Origin: JARRRL01 sp037380725
GTDB lineage: Bacteria > Pseudomonadota > Gammaproteobacteria > Pseudomonadales > JANQJO01
Reading direction: 5' to 3'
NCBI GenBank assembly: GCA_037380725.1
Contig: JARRRL010000221.1
Location: 1-10,299 of the forward strand
Length of the DNA: 10,299 bases
Part shown: positions 1 through 6,016 of the stretch, piece after piece
Position numbering within the stretch: position 1 is the first letter of the stretch
How the letters are laid out: every line of letters begins with the position of its first letter
Made by a program: the position numbers and the translations under genes
Notes under the pieces: model-generated
What the model was told of the DNA's origin: nothing
Database searches by the model: none
Seen by the model: only the letters and a program-made list of their open reading frames with translations

Positions 1-147
1 TTCACACTAACTTTATGATTTAAATAATCTTAACACACAGAAACGATTATATCTTGACCGAAACAACCACGGTATGGCTGTCAGCGTTCAATAAACAACT
101 GCAATTTTATCAAATTATAATTTTTTAATTCTACGATCAGAGTTGAT

Positions 148-705
148 TTAATGGAATGGCACGCGCTCACCGGGCTGAATAATTAACACCAGGAGACGTC
201 GATCTAGGTAGGAGGTTGGTTTCGCTTCGACCAACGCGAATGGCTGGCCCGGATCGTTTTCAATATACGTAATGGTCGCCACCGGATAACCCGCCGGAAA
301 TCGTCCACCCAACCCCGAGCTGACCAAAACATCACCAACCAGCAAGTCAGCCGTATCCGGTACGTGAATCAATTGCAGCTTATCCAACTTTCCAGTGCCA
401 ACCGCAATGGCTCTTACGCCATTTCGAACAACCTGTACGGGCGTGGCGTGCGCTTCGTCCGTAATCAACAACGCTCGGGACGTAAAGGGACCCACATGAA
501 TCACCTGCCCCATCAATCCCTTCTGATCAATGATCGCCAAACCCACACTAATCCCGTCGTTCGCGCCACGATCCAAAATAACTTCATGCCGAAACGGGTC
601 GTTATCCACACCAATGACTTCAGCAATCAGTACGTTTTCGTCCAAACTTTGCGATGACAATAACAAACTGCGCAGCCGTTTATTTTCTTCCAGCAACGAA
701 GACAT
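148..705 (-). CDS. mreC: MreC, C-terminal periplasmic part (split gene)
   Basis: This 185-codon open frame encodes the periplasmic beta-domain of the rod shape-determining protein MreC, which links the MreB cytoskeleton to the elongation-type peptidoglycan machinery. It begins with the end of a coiled coil (EENKRLRSLLL). The MreC core follows: a NDPF-HEVILDRG block near residues 35-47, a GLMGQV block near 63, and the hallmark GDVLVSSGLGGRFPAGYPVA near 124-143. The C-terminal end is at the usual place. The ATG at 705 lies directly behind an in-frame TAG. The same frame continues upstream through that TAG into the missing membrane anchor (706-909), so this ATG is probably not the ancestral start. 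Translation alone from this ATG would give a product with no signal or membrane segment, which could not reach the periplasm normally. The family assignment is certain; whether it works is doubtful. Confidence 0.9.
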   Translation of the reverse strand: MSSLLEENKRLRSLLLSSQSLDENVLIAEVIGVDNDPFRHEVILDRGANDGISVGLAIIDQKGLMGQVIHVGPFTSRALLITDEAHATPVQVVRNGVRAIAVGTGKLDKLQLIHVPDTADLLVGDVLVSSGLGGRFPAGYPVATITYIENDPGQPFALVEAKPTSYLDRRLLVLIIQPGERVPFH

Positions 706-909
706 CTAATTTTCACTCGCCCACTGACTCACACCAACGGGTAAATGCGCCAAAAAAACCACCGGTTCCACAACATATTCCATACCACGACGCCATGCGG
801 TCAACCAAGCATCGTTGCGTAATTCCAATACAATGATAATGGCGCTTAACACAGCAACCACGAGTAAGCGGTAACCCGCAGAATAGCCCCTCAGAAAGAT
901 CGTATCAAT
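706..909 (-). pseudogene. mreC: MreC N-terminal fragment (membrane anchor) ending at in-frame TAG
   Basis: In the same frame as the C-terminal part, this 67-codon stretch reads IDTIFLRGYSAGYRLL, then a hydrophobic segment (LVVAVLSAIIIVL), then a MreC-like linker ending GVSQWASEN and TAG (708-706). It matches the beginning of gammaproteobacterial MreC: a short cytoplasmic tail, one transmembrane helix and the start of the coiled coil. No ATG, GTG or TTG lies at the expected start. An ATT codon (909-907) sits exactly where family members have Met, six bases behind a strong GGAGG. Between GVSQ and the ENKRLR of the downstream part there are about 25 fewer residues than in E. coli MreC, so part of the coiled coil is missing as well. 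The stop at mreB is 60 bases upstream. I read this with 148-705 as one damaged mreC gene; a sequencing error at the TAG is the alternative. Confidence 0.75.
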
Positions 910-928
910 GACGTGCCTCCACGCACGT
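910..928 (-). promoter_or_regulatory. mreC ribosome binding site within a hairpin loop
   Basis: On the minus strand a perfect 6-bp inverted repeat (ACGTGC and GCACGT, 928-923 and 916-911) encloses the loop GTGGAG. The Shine-Dalgarno GGAGG (920-916) lies in the loop and the first base of the right arm, six bases before the ATT at 909. This strong site supports a translation start at 909 despite the absence of a standard start codon. Any effect of the hairpin on initiation is inference. Confidence 0.5.
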
Positions 929-969
929 TACAGCCTCAGACAACAGGTGCAAACGGGTGTGAGCACAAA

Positions 970-2007
970 TCAGTCTGATGAGAATAAATCAAAACCGCGC
1001 TGTTCCATCAGCTCCAGCGCTTTCCCTCCCCCTCGTGCCACACACGTCAACGGATCTTCCGCCACAATCACAGGCAAACCCGTTTCTTCACTGATCAAGC
1101 GATCCAAATCACGCAGCAACGCGCCACCCCCGGGCAGAACCAATCCACGTTCCGCAATGTCAGACGCCAACTCCGGTGGCGATTGCTCTAAGGCGCTCTT
1201 CACCGCATCAACAATGCTATACAGGGTTTCTTGCAGGGCTTCCAGTATTTCCACACTGTTAAGTGTAAAGCTGCGTGGCACACCTTCAGCTAAATTGCGC
1301 CCACGTACATCGATTTCCAATAATTCACTCGCCGGATAAGCACTGCCCACTTCTTGCTTTATGCGTTCTGCAGTTGCTTCGCCGATCAAGGCACCGAAGT
1401 TACGCCGCACATACGTCACAATCGCATCATCAAACTTATCGCCACCCACACGTACGGAGTCCGAATACACCACGCCGTTCAGAGAAATAATCGCGATCTC
1501 CGTAGTGCCACCACCGATATCAACCACCATCGAACCACTGGCTTCTTCCACCGGTAAACCCGCTCCCAAGGCAGCCACCATCGGCTCCTCGATTAAATAG
1601 ACCTCACGGGATCCGGCACCGTATGCCGATTCTTTGATGGCTTTTCGCTCCACTTGTGTGGACTTACACGGCACACACACCAGCACGCGAGGGCTGGGTG
1701 TGATAAAACTGTTTTGGTGAACCTTATGGATAAAATGCTGCAGCATTTTCTCCGTGACGTGGAAATCAGCAATGACCCCATCTTTAAGGGGACGAATAGC
1801 TGTTATATTGCCAGGCGTTCTGCCCAACATTCGCTTCGCGTCTGCCCCAACAGCCGCTACATTTTTTTGACCGTTGTGATGACGAATAGCAACCACCGAT
1901 GGCTCATTCAACACAATCCCTCGGTTACCCACGTAAATCAGCGTATTCGCTGTACCCAAATCAATCGACAAATCGCTTGAAAACAATCCCCTGAGTTTCT
2001 TAAACAT
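970..2007 (-). CDS. mreB: Rod shape-determining protein MreB
   Basis: This encodes the bacterial actin homologue that forms membrane-bound filaments guiding lateral-wall synthesis. At 345 residues it is close to E. coli MreB (347) and collinear throughout. An N-terminal amphipathic stretch (MFKKLRGLFS) fits membrane binding. The phosphate-1 motif DLGTANT is at 16-22, phosphate-2 VVDIGGGTTE at 161-170, and the adenosine motif region LPGGGALLRDLD at 291-302. EGVPRSFTLNS and AEDPLTCVARGGG are typical MreB blocks. One oddity is Pro292, where most MreBs I know have Thr (LTGGG). The ATG at 2007 matches the family start and has only a weak GGA nine bases upstream. A sigma70-type promoter lies at 2061-2089. 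The damaged mreC follows after 60 bases, and gatC lies divergently upstream. The frame shows no lesion. Confidence 0.97.
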   Translation of the reverse strand: MFKKLRGLFSSDLSIDLGTANTLIYVGNRGIVLNEPSVVAIRHHNGQKNVAAVGADAKRMLGRTPGNITAIRPLKDGVIADFHVTEKMLQHFIHKVHQNSFITPSPRVLVCVPCKSTQVERKAIKESAYGAGSREVYLIEEPMVAALGAGLPVEEASGSMVVDIGGGTTEIAIISLNGVVYSDSVRVGGDKFDDAIVTYVRRNFGALIGEATAERIKQEVGSAYPASELLEIDVRGRNLAEGVPRSFTLNSVEILEALQETLYSIVDAVKSALEQSPPELASDIAERGLVLPGGGALLRDLDRLISEETGLPVIVAEDPLTCVARGGGKALELMEQRGFDLFSSD

Positions 2008-2060
2008 TCATAACCGTCCGTAAGAAGCGCCCATAACACGGGTAACAAACACAAATCCAA

Positions 2061-2089
2061 ATTACATTCCAGTGAAAACATACTGCCAA
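2061..2089 (-). promoter_or_regulatory. Sigma70-type promoter for mreB
   Basis: On the minus strand TTGGCA (2089-2084) and TGTAAT (2066-2061) are separated by exactly 17 bases. Each hexamer matches the sigma70 consensus at five of six positions. Transcription would begin near 2054, giving a leader of about 46 bases before the mreB ATG at 2007. No other pair of this quality was seen nearby. Prediction from sequence only. Confidence 0.6.
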
Positions 2090-2272
2090 GACACATTTCA
2101 AGACGCAATCCAGATGATTCCCAATTGGGTTATGCGGAATAACTTATACCCAAGCATTCGACAAAGGCTGAGGAGATAGGCTACCCGTGTAAGCGGACAA
2201 AACGGTCTGGGTTAAGTGGTGAAATTGTTAGTATGGTGTAATCCACGCTGCGCGCAAGTCTAACACAACTTA

Positions 2273-2300
2273 TTGACGAACAAACAACAATCCCATACTT
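2273..2300 (+). promoter_or_regulatory. Possible weak promoter for gatCAB
   Basis: TTGACG (2273-2278) is followed after 16 bases by CATACT (2295-2300), which match the -35 and -10 consensus at five and four of six positions. It points toward gatC but would leave a leader of more than 250 bases before 2571. It is the best pair I found in the spacer on this strand, and it is weak. Confidence 0.25.
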
Positions 2301-2426
2301 ATAGTCGGTAACATACCACCATCCCAACCCCCCAACCACAGCACAATGCCGCATCTCGCAAACCCGTATGCCGCTAAGACTGTGCGCAAAGACTGTACTA
2401 CTAAGACAATGGCGTATGTCTCACAC

Positions 2427-2453
2427 GATTGCAGTACGCTGAGATTGCAGTAC
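2427..2453. repeat. Direct repeat of 11 bp, period 16
   Basis: GATTGCAGTAC occurs at 2427-2437 and again at 2443-2453, separated by five bases. It lies in the mreB-gatC spacer and no function is evident. Confidence 0.7.
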
Positions 2454-2570
2454 ACTTGATGCCTGCTGGCAACACCGCCTCCGGCGCTCACAGTTGTTCT
2501 GTTGTCTGTTGCCACTTTACCATAACGCTCGCCCGACGGTTTTCAACGATCTGTACCAGAGCTCGGCCAA

Positions 2571-2789
2571 ATGCAAGCTGAACTGTCGCCCATCCTCGGA
2601 CTGGTGGAACAACTGCAAGCCGTCAACACGGATGGCATTGAACCACTCGCCCACGCCGTCGACATCACCCCCACCTATCGAAGTGATGTCGTCACCGAAT
2701 CAGACCAACGGCACACCTTGCAAATGGGCGCGCCCGCAGTCGAAAACGGCCTCTACTTGGTGCCACGCGTCATTGAATCGTGTAGTTGA
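2571..2789 (+). CDS. gatC: GatC, subunit C of Asp/Glu-tRNA amidotransferase (N-terminus missing)
   Basis: GatC is the small subunit that wraps around and stabilises GatA in the amidotransferase converting Glu-tRNA(Gln) and Asp-tRNA(Asn) to the amide forms. The 72-residue frame contains the diagnostic blocks ILGLVEQLQAVNTDGIEPLAH (residues 8-28), YRSDVVTES (about 36-44) and APAVENGLYLVPRVIE near the C-terminus. Family members are about 95 residues. The first ATG at 2571 leaves out the N-terminal helix (IAHLARL-type), has no clear Shine-Dalgarno, and the same frame is closed by TAA at 2523-2525. Frame 2 just upstream reads ITLARRFS (2522-2545), which may be the shifted remnant of that helix. 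gatA starts 134 bases downstream. Identity is secure from the C-terminal two thirds; the 5' end is truncated, frameshifted or misassembled. Confidence 0.85.
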   Translation: MQAELSPILGLVEQLQAVNTDGIEPLAHAVDITPTYRSDVVTESDQRHTLQMGAPAVENGLYLVPRVIESCS

Positions 2790-2829
2790 ACCACTTTTTA
2801 CCAAGCAAACAAGCGATATAGCCAAAACA

Positions 2830-2857
2830 AAATCTAAGCATCTAAATCTAAGCATCT
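2830..2857. repeat. Tandem duplication, 14 bp x 2
   Basis: AAATCTAAGCATCT is present twice without a gap (2830-2843 and 2844-2857), followed by two further matching bases. It lies between gatC and gatA, eleven bases before a second tandem duplication. Confidence 0.9.
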
Positions 2858-2867
2858 AAGAAAAGCC

Positions 2868-2896
2868 GATTTAAATAGACGATTTAAATAGACGAT
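2868..2896. repeat. Tandem duplication, 13 bp x 2
   Basis: GATTTAAATAGAC is present twice in succession (2868-2880 and 2881-2893), followed by a partial third unit GAT. It ends about ten bases before the gatA ribosome binding site, so copy number sets the distance between any upstream element and that site. Confidence 0.9.
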
Positions 2897-2923
2897 CGAT
2901 ACCTTCCAGGGAGAAAAAGACCT

Positions 2924-4387
2924 GTGGCCTTACATCACGAAAGCCTGGTGAGTTTGCAATCTTTACTGCGATCCAAAAAATGCTCCAGCGTGGAAATAAC
3001 CCAGCATTTTCTGAAGCGCATTGAACAGCAGAACGATGCCGTCAACGCATTCATTACCCCAACCCCTGAACAAGCACTCATTCAGGCACGCGCCGCGGAT
3101 CAACGACGCGCCGAGGGTGACGACAGCCCCTTACTCGGATTGCCGATCGCCCACAAAGATATCTTTTGTACGGAACAGGTACGCACCACCTGCGGATCAC
3201 GCATGCTGAAAGATTTCATCTCACCCTACAGCAGCACCGTAACCGAACGCTTGGATCACGCTGGAATGGTGTCACTGGGTAAGACCAACCTCGACGAATT
3301 TGCCATGGGCTCATCCACCGAAACCAGCTATTTTGGCCCCAGCCGCAACCCCTGGAATCATGACTACGTTCCGGGTGGGTCCTCTGGCGGTTCGGCAGCT
3401 GCGGTAGCCGCTCGACTGGCCCCCATCGCCACCGGAACCGATACGGGAGGCTCCATCCGGCAACCCGCCGCATTTTGCGGATTAACAGGCTTAAAACCCA
3501 CATACGGACGCGTATCTCGCTGGGGTATGATTGCCTTTGCTTCCAGCCTGGATCAAGGCGGTTTATTGGGATACTCTGCGGAAGACGTAGCACTGGCGCT
3601 CAGCAGCCTGTGTGGTTTTGATCCGCGTGATGGCACCAGCGCTCGTGAGCCAGTACCCGATTTTTTCACCGCCACCCAATGCCCCTTTCGCACACCATTA
3701 ACCATTGGGTTACCCACGGCATTTTTCACCGATGAGCTGAATGAAACGGTACGCACCTTAATCGAGGACGCCAAAACGGTACTGAGCAAGTGGAACGTCC
3801 GTTTCGTTCCCGTCGAACTGCCCCACTTATCTTTATCCATCCCGACGTATTACTTAATTGCGCCCGCTGAGGCCAGTTCAAATCTGTCGCGATTCGATGG
3901 GGTACGCTTCGGCTACCGTTGTGACAACCCACAAAATCTGCACGATCTGTATCAGCGCACGCGGCAAGAAGGTTTTGGCCGTGAGGTAAAACGGCGCTTG
4001 CTCATCGGTACATACGCGCTGTCGGCGGGATATTACGACGCCTATTACCGCAAAGCTCAGCAAGTTCGCCAATTAATTAAGCGTGATTTTGTCACCGCGT
4101 TTGAAAACGTTGACATCATTTTGGCTCCCAGCACGCCCAGCAACGCTTTTCGAATCGGAGAAAAACGTGACGATCCCGTGGACATGTACCTCTCAGACAT
4201 TTACACGGTTGCCGTAAACTTAGCTGGCTTACCCGCCATGAGTTTACCCATGGGATTCCACAACGGTCTCCCACATGGTCTGCAGCTCATCGGCAATTAC
4301 TTCGACGAAAGCAGTTTGTTGCACCTCGCGCACCAGTACCAATCGCTGACAGATTGGCACAAGCAGATACCGCGTGACTGTGATTGA
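2924..4387 (+). CDS. gatA: GatA, glutaminase subunit of Asp/Glu-tRNA amidotransferase
   Basis: GatA belongs to the amidase signature family and hydrolyses glutamine, passing ammonia to GatB for amidation of mischarged tRNA in the cytoplasm. At 487 residues it is of normal length. The Ser-cisSer-Lys triad is visible: Lys78 in GLPIAHKDI, Ser153 in the GGSSGGSAAA motif (151-160), and nucleophile Ser177 in GTDTGGSIRQPA (171-182). These correspond to K79, S154 and S178 of the S. aureus enzyme. KTNLDEFAMGSSTE and CGLTGLKPTYGRVSRWG are further family blocks. The chosen start is GTG at 2924, preceded by AGGGAG about ten bases upstream; no better start is in frame nearby. gatC lies upstream behind duplicated spacer sequence, and gatB follows after 83 bases. 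No lesion is seen. Confidence 0.97.
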   Translation: MALHHESLVSLQSLLRSKKCSSVEITQHFLKRIEQQNDAVNAFITPTPEQALIQARAADQRRAEGDDSPLLGLPIAHKDIFCTEQVRTTCGSRMLKDFISPYSSTVTERLDHAGMVSLGKTNLDEFAMGSSTETSYFGPSRNPWNHDYVPGGSSGGSAAAVAARLAPIATGTDTGGSIRQPAAFCGLTGLKPTYGRVSRWGMIAFASSLDQGGLLGYSAEDVALALSSLCGFDPRDGTSAREPVPDFFTATQCPFRTPLTIGLPTAFFTDELNETVRTLIEDAKTVLSKWNVRFVPVELPHLSLSIPTYYLIAPAEASSNLSRFDGVRFGYRCDNPQNLHDLYQRTRQEGFGREVKRRLLIGTYALSAGYYDAYYRKAQQVRQLIKRDFVTAFENVDIILAPSTPSNAFRIGEKRDDPVDMYLSDIYTVAVNLAGLPAMSLPMGFHNGLPHGLQLIGNYFDESSLLHLAHQYQSLTDWHKQIPRDCD

Positions 4388-4408
4388 GTACCGCATCATT
4401 TTTACTCT

Positions 4409-4440
4409 GGGCGCTCACCCAAATTCTGAGCTGAGTGCCC
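4409..4440 (+). promoter_or_regulatory. Inverted repeat between gatA and gatB
   Basis: GGGCGCTCA (4409-4417) can pair with TGAGTGCCC (4432-4440) as a 9-bp stem with one G-U pair and a 14-base loop. No U-tract follows, so it is not an obvious terminator. It ends 16 bases before the GAGGAG ribosome binding site of gatB. An mRNA stability or translation role is inference. Confidence 0.35.
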
Positions 4441-4470
4441 AACCCGAACCGGATTTGAGGAGTTCACCTT

Positions 4471-5890
4471 ATGTGGCAACCCGTCATTGGCCTCGAAGTG
4501 CACGTACAACTGGCCACAAAATCAAAAATATTCTCTGGCGCTTCCACTCACTTTGGCGCTGAACCCAACGCTCAGGCCTGCGCCATTGATCTAGGCTTAC
4601 CCGGTGTATTGCCTGTACTCAATGAGGAAGCCATTCGCATGGCATTGCGATTTGGTTTGGCCATTGACGCAGAAATTCCACCGCGTTCGATTTTCGCCCG
4701 CAAGAATTATTTCTATCCAGATTTGCCGAAAGGGTATCAAATCAGCCAGTACGAAGAACCCATTGTGGGACACGGTCAACTCTTGATTCACACCCAGCAA
4801 GGCCCTCGCGCCATCCGGATTACGCGAGCGCACTTAGAGGAAGATGCCGGTAAGTCATTGCACGAAGATTTTCACAGCCAAACGGGCATCGACCTCAACC
4901 GTGCGGGCATGCCCCTACTGGAAATTGTCTCTGAACCAGATCTGTACAGCGCTGAAGAAGCCGTGGCGTATTTAAAAGCACTGCATGCGCTCATCACGTA
5001 TCTGGACATTTCTGACGGCAACATGGCCGAAGGCTCCATGCGCTGCGACATCAATATTTCGCTGCGCCAGCACAACAGCATTCAGCTTGGGACGCGAGCC
5101 GAAATCAAAAATGTAAACTCATTCCGTTTTGTGGAAAAAGCCATCGCCTATGAAATTGAACGGCAGTCGGATCTGTTAGACGCGGGTAAAACCATTACTC
5201 AAGAAACGCGCCTATACGATGCCGATAAAAACCAAACACGCCCCATGCGCAGCAAAGAAGAAGCCAACGATTACCGTTATTTTCCTGACCCAGACCTGCT
5301 GCCAGTAGACATCGATCCGACACTGTTGGACAGTTTAAAAGCTCATTTACCGGAATTACCGGAAGCTAAACGCGAACGCTTTGTACGTCAATTCGGACTC
5401 TCAGAGTACGACGCGTCCATCATTACCAGCAGTCGGGATTTGGCTGCTTATTTTGAACAGGCATTAGCCATCGTGCCCGCCGCCCCCAAACTCTTGTGTA
5501 ATTGGATTACGTCAGAACTGCTGGGCACCTTTCAGTCCTCGCAGATAAACGCCGAATCCTGCCCCATCAGCCCAGCACAGCTTGGCAAATTGGTTTTGCG
5601 CATCCACGATAAAACGCTTTCCACCAAAACAGCCAAACAAGTGTTCGATCACCTGCTGCGCTCAACGGAAGACACCGATGTCATCATTCAACGCGAGGGT
5701 CTCCAGCAAGTCACGGATACGACTTTCATTGATGACCTAGTCACAAGTCGTCGCCGACAACCCGGATCAAGTCGCCCAGTTTCGCGCCGCAGACGANNNN
5801 NNNNNNNNNNTGATGAAATCGTCTCAAGGCAAAGCCAACCCACAACAGGTCAATCAGGCCTTGATCTCCGCATTAACAAAACCAGCGTAA
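4471..5890 (+). CDS. gatB: GatB, tRNA-binding/kinase subunit of amidotransferase (frameshift and assembly gap)
   Basis: GatB activates the side chain of Glu- or Asp-charged tRNA with ATP and amidates it with ammonia from GatA. The ATG at 4471 follows GAGGAG by eight bases. Family blocks in order are IGLEVHVQLAT (6-16), KNYFYPDLPKGYQISQYE (78-95), HLEEDAGKSLHED (121-133), NRAGMPLLEIVSEPD (143-157), EGSMRCDINIS and KNVNSFRFVEKAI. Residues up to about 425 (IIQREGLQQVTDT, DDLVT) are in frame 1. After 5745 that frame turns into arginine- and serine-rich nonsense. The true C-terminal YqeY-like tail continues in another frame: VVADNPDQVAQFRAAD (5747-5794), then, past 14 Ns, MKSSQGKANPQQVN to a TAA at 5888-5890. 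The alignment favours two lost bases near 5745. Identity is certain; the break may be real or an assembly error next to the gap. Confidence 0.9.
5797..5810. other. Assembly gap of 14 N within gatB
   Basis: The gap falls where GatB proteins carry the conserved FGFFVGQ-type segment before VMK. Comparison with remembered family members suggests about 29 bases are missing rather than 14. Both lengths keep the reading frame. The gap shows that this is draft sequence. Confidence 0.95.
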
Positions 5891-5922
5891 ACCATTCACG
5901 TACTATTCACTAACGATATGCA

Positions 5923-5944
5923 TTCCCACGCGGGAGCGTGGGAA
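5923..5944. repeat. REP-like palindrome in the gatB/murB convergent junction
   Basis: TTCCCACGC, loop GGGA, GCGTGGGAA form a perfect 9-bp stem. With the flanking CA on the left it closely resembles a dispersed intergenic palindrome I know from many gammaproteobacterial genomes. It lies 32 bases after the gatB stop and 72 bases from the murB stop. No T-run follows on either strand, so it is not a classic intrinsic terminator, although it may shield converging transcripts or mRNA 3' ends. Confidence 0.7.
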
Positions 5945-5962
5945 CAAGAAACGAGAAACGAG
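5943..5962. repeat. Heptamer tandem repeat next to the palindrome
   Basis: Directly after the palindrome, AACAAG is followed by two exact copies of AAACGAG (5949-5955 and 5956-5962). The first six bases look like a variant copy. In this arrangement the heptamers appear to be a tail attached to the REP-like element. Confidence 0.65.
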
Positions 5963-6016
5963 AAGAATTTTCATGATGATGGCAACGCACCACGTCATTC
6001 ATTCATACGCATGCCA

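Larger units (their letters stand above)
2090..2570. other. Long spacer between divergent mreB and gatC; no supported gene
   Basis: No open frame here looks like a protein. It holds a 10-bp perfect palindrome CCCAATTGGG (2120-2129), a possible weak promoter for gatC, and short direct repeats: AAGACTGT at 2376-2383 and 2389-2396, and GATTGCAGTAC at 2427-2437 and 2443-2453. The last 50 bases are where the missing 5' end of gatC should lie. I recognise no tRNA, riboswitch or known small RNA, but a novel small RNA cannot be excluded. Confidence 0.5.

Noticed and set aside
46..51. Perfect TATAAT on the minus strand near the left edge
   Set aside because: No -35-like hexamer at 16-18 bases and no extended -10 TGn. 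AT-rich sequence makes chance matches common.
706..708. Pyrrolysine or selenocysteine at the mreC TAG
   Set aside because: TAG is not a selenocysteine codon, MreC has no known pyrrolysine site, and nothing else in the window suggests a changed genetic code. All other genes read normally.
908..1339. Plus-strand open frame of 143 codons opposite mreB
   Set aside because: It is a shadow of mreB on the other strand; the serine/arginine/proline-rich translation is typical of antisense frames.
2100..2300. Possible tRNA or small RNA in the spacer
   Set aside because: No T-loop or acceptor pairing of tRNA type and no known RNA family recognised.
2270..2515. 81-codon minus-strand open frame in the mreB-gatC spacer
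   Set aside because: The translation shows no domain, signal or membrane pattern and no ribosome site. It looks like chance.
5923..5944. Palindrome as an intrinsic terminator for gatB or murB
   Set aside because: No U-tract follows the stem on either strand; the sequence better fits a REP-like dispersed element.
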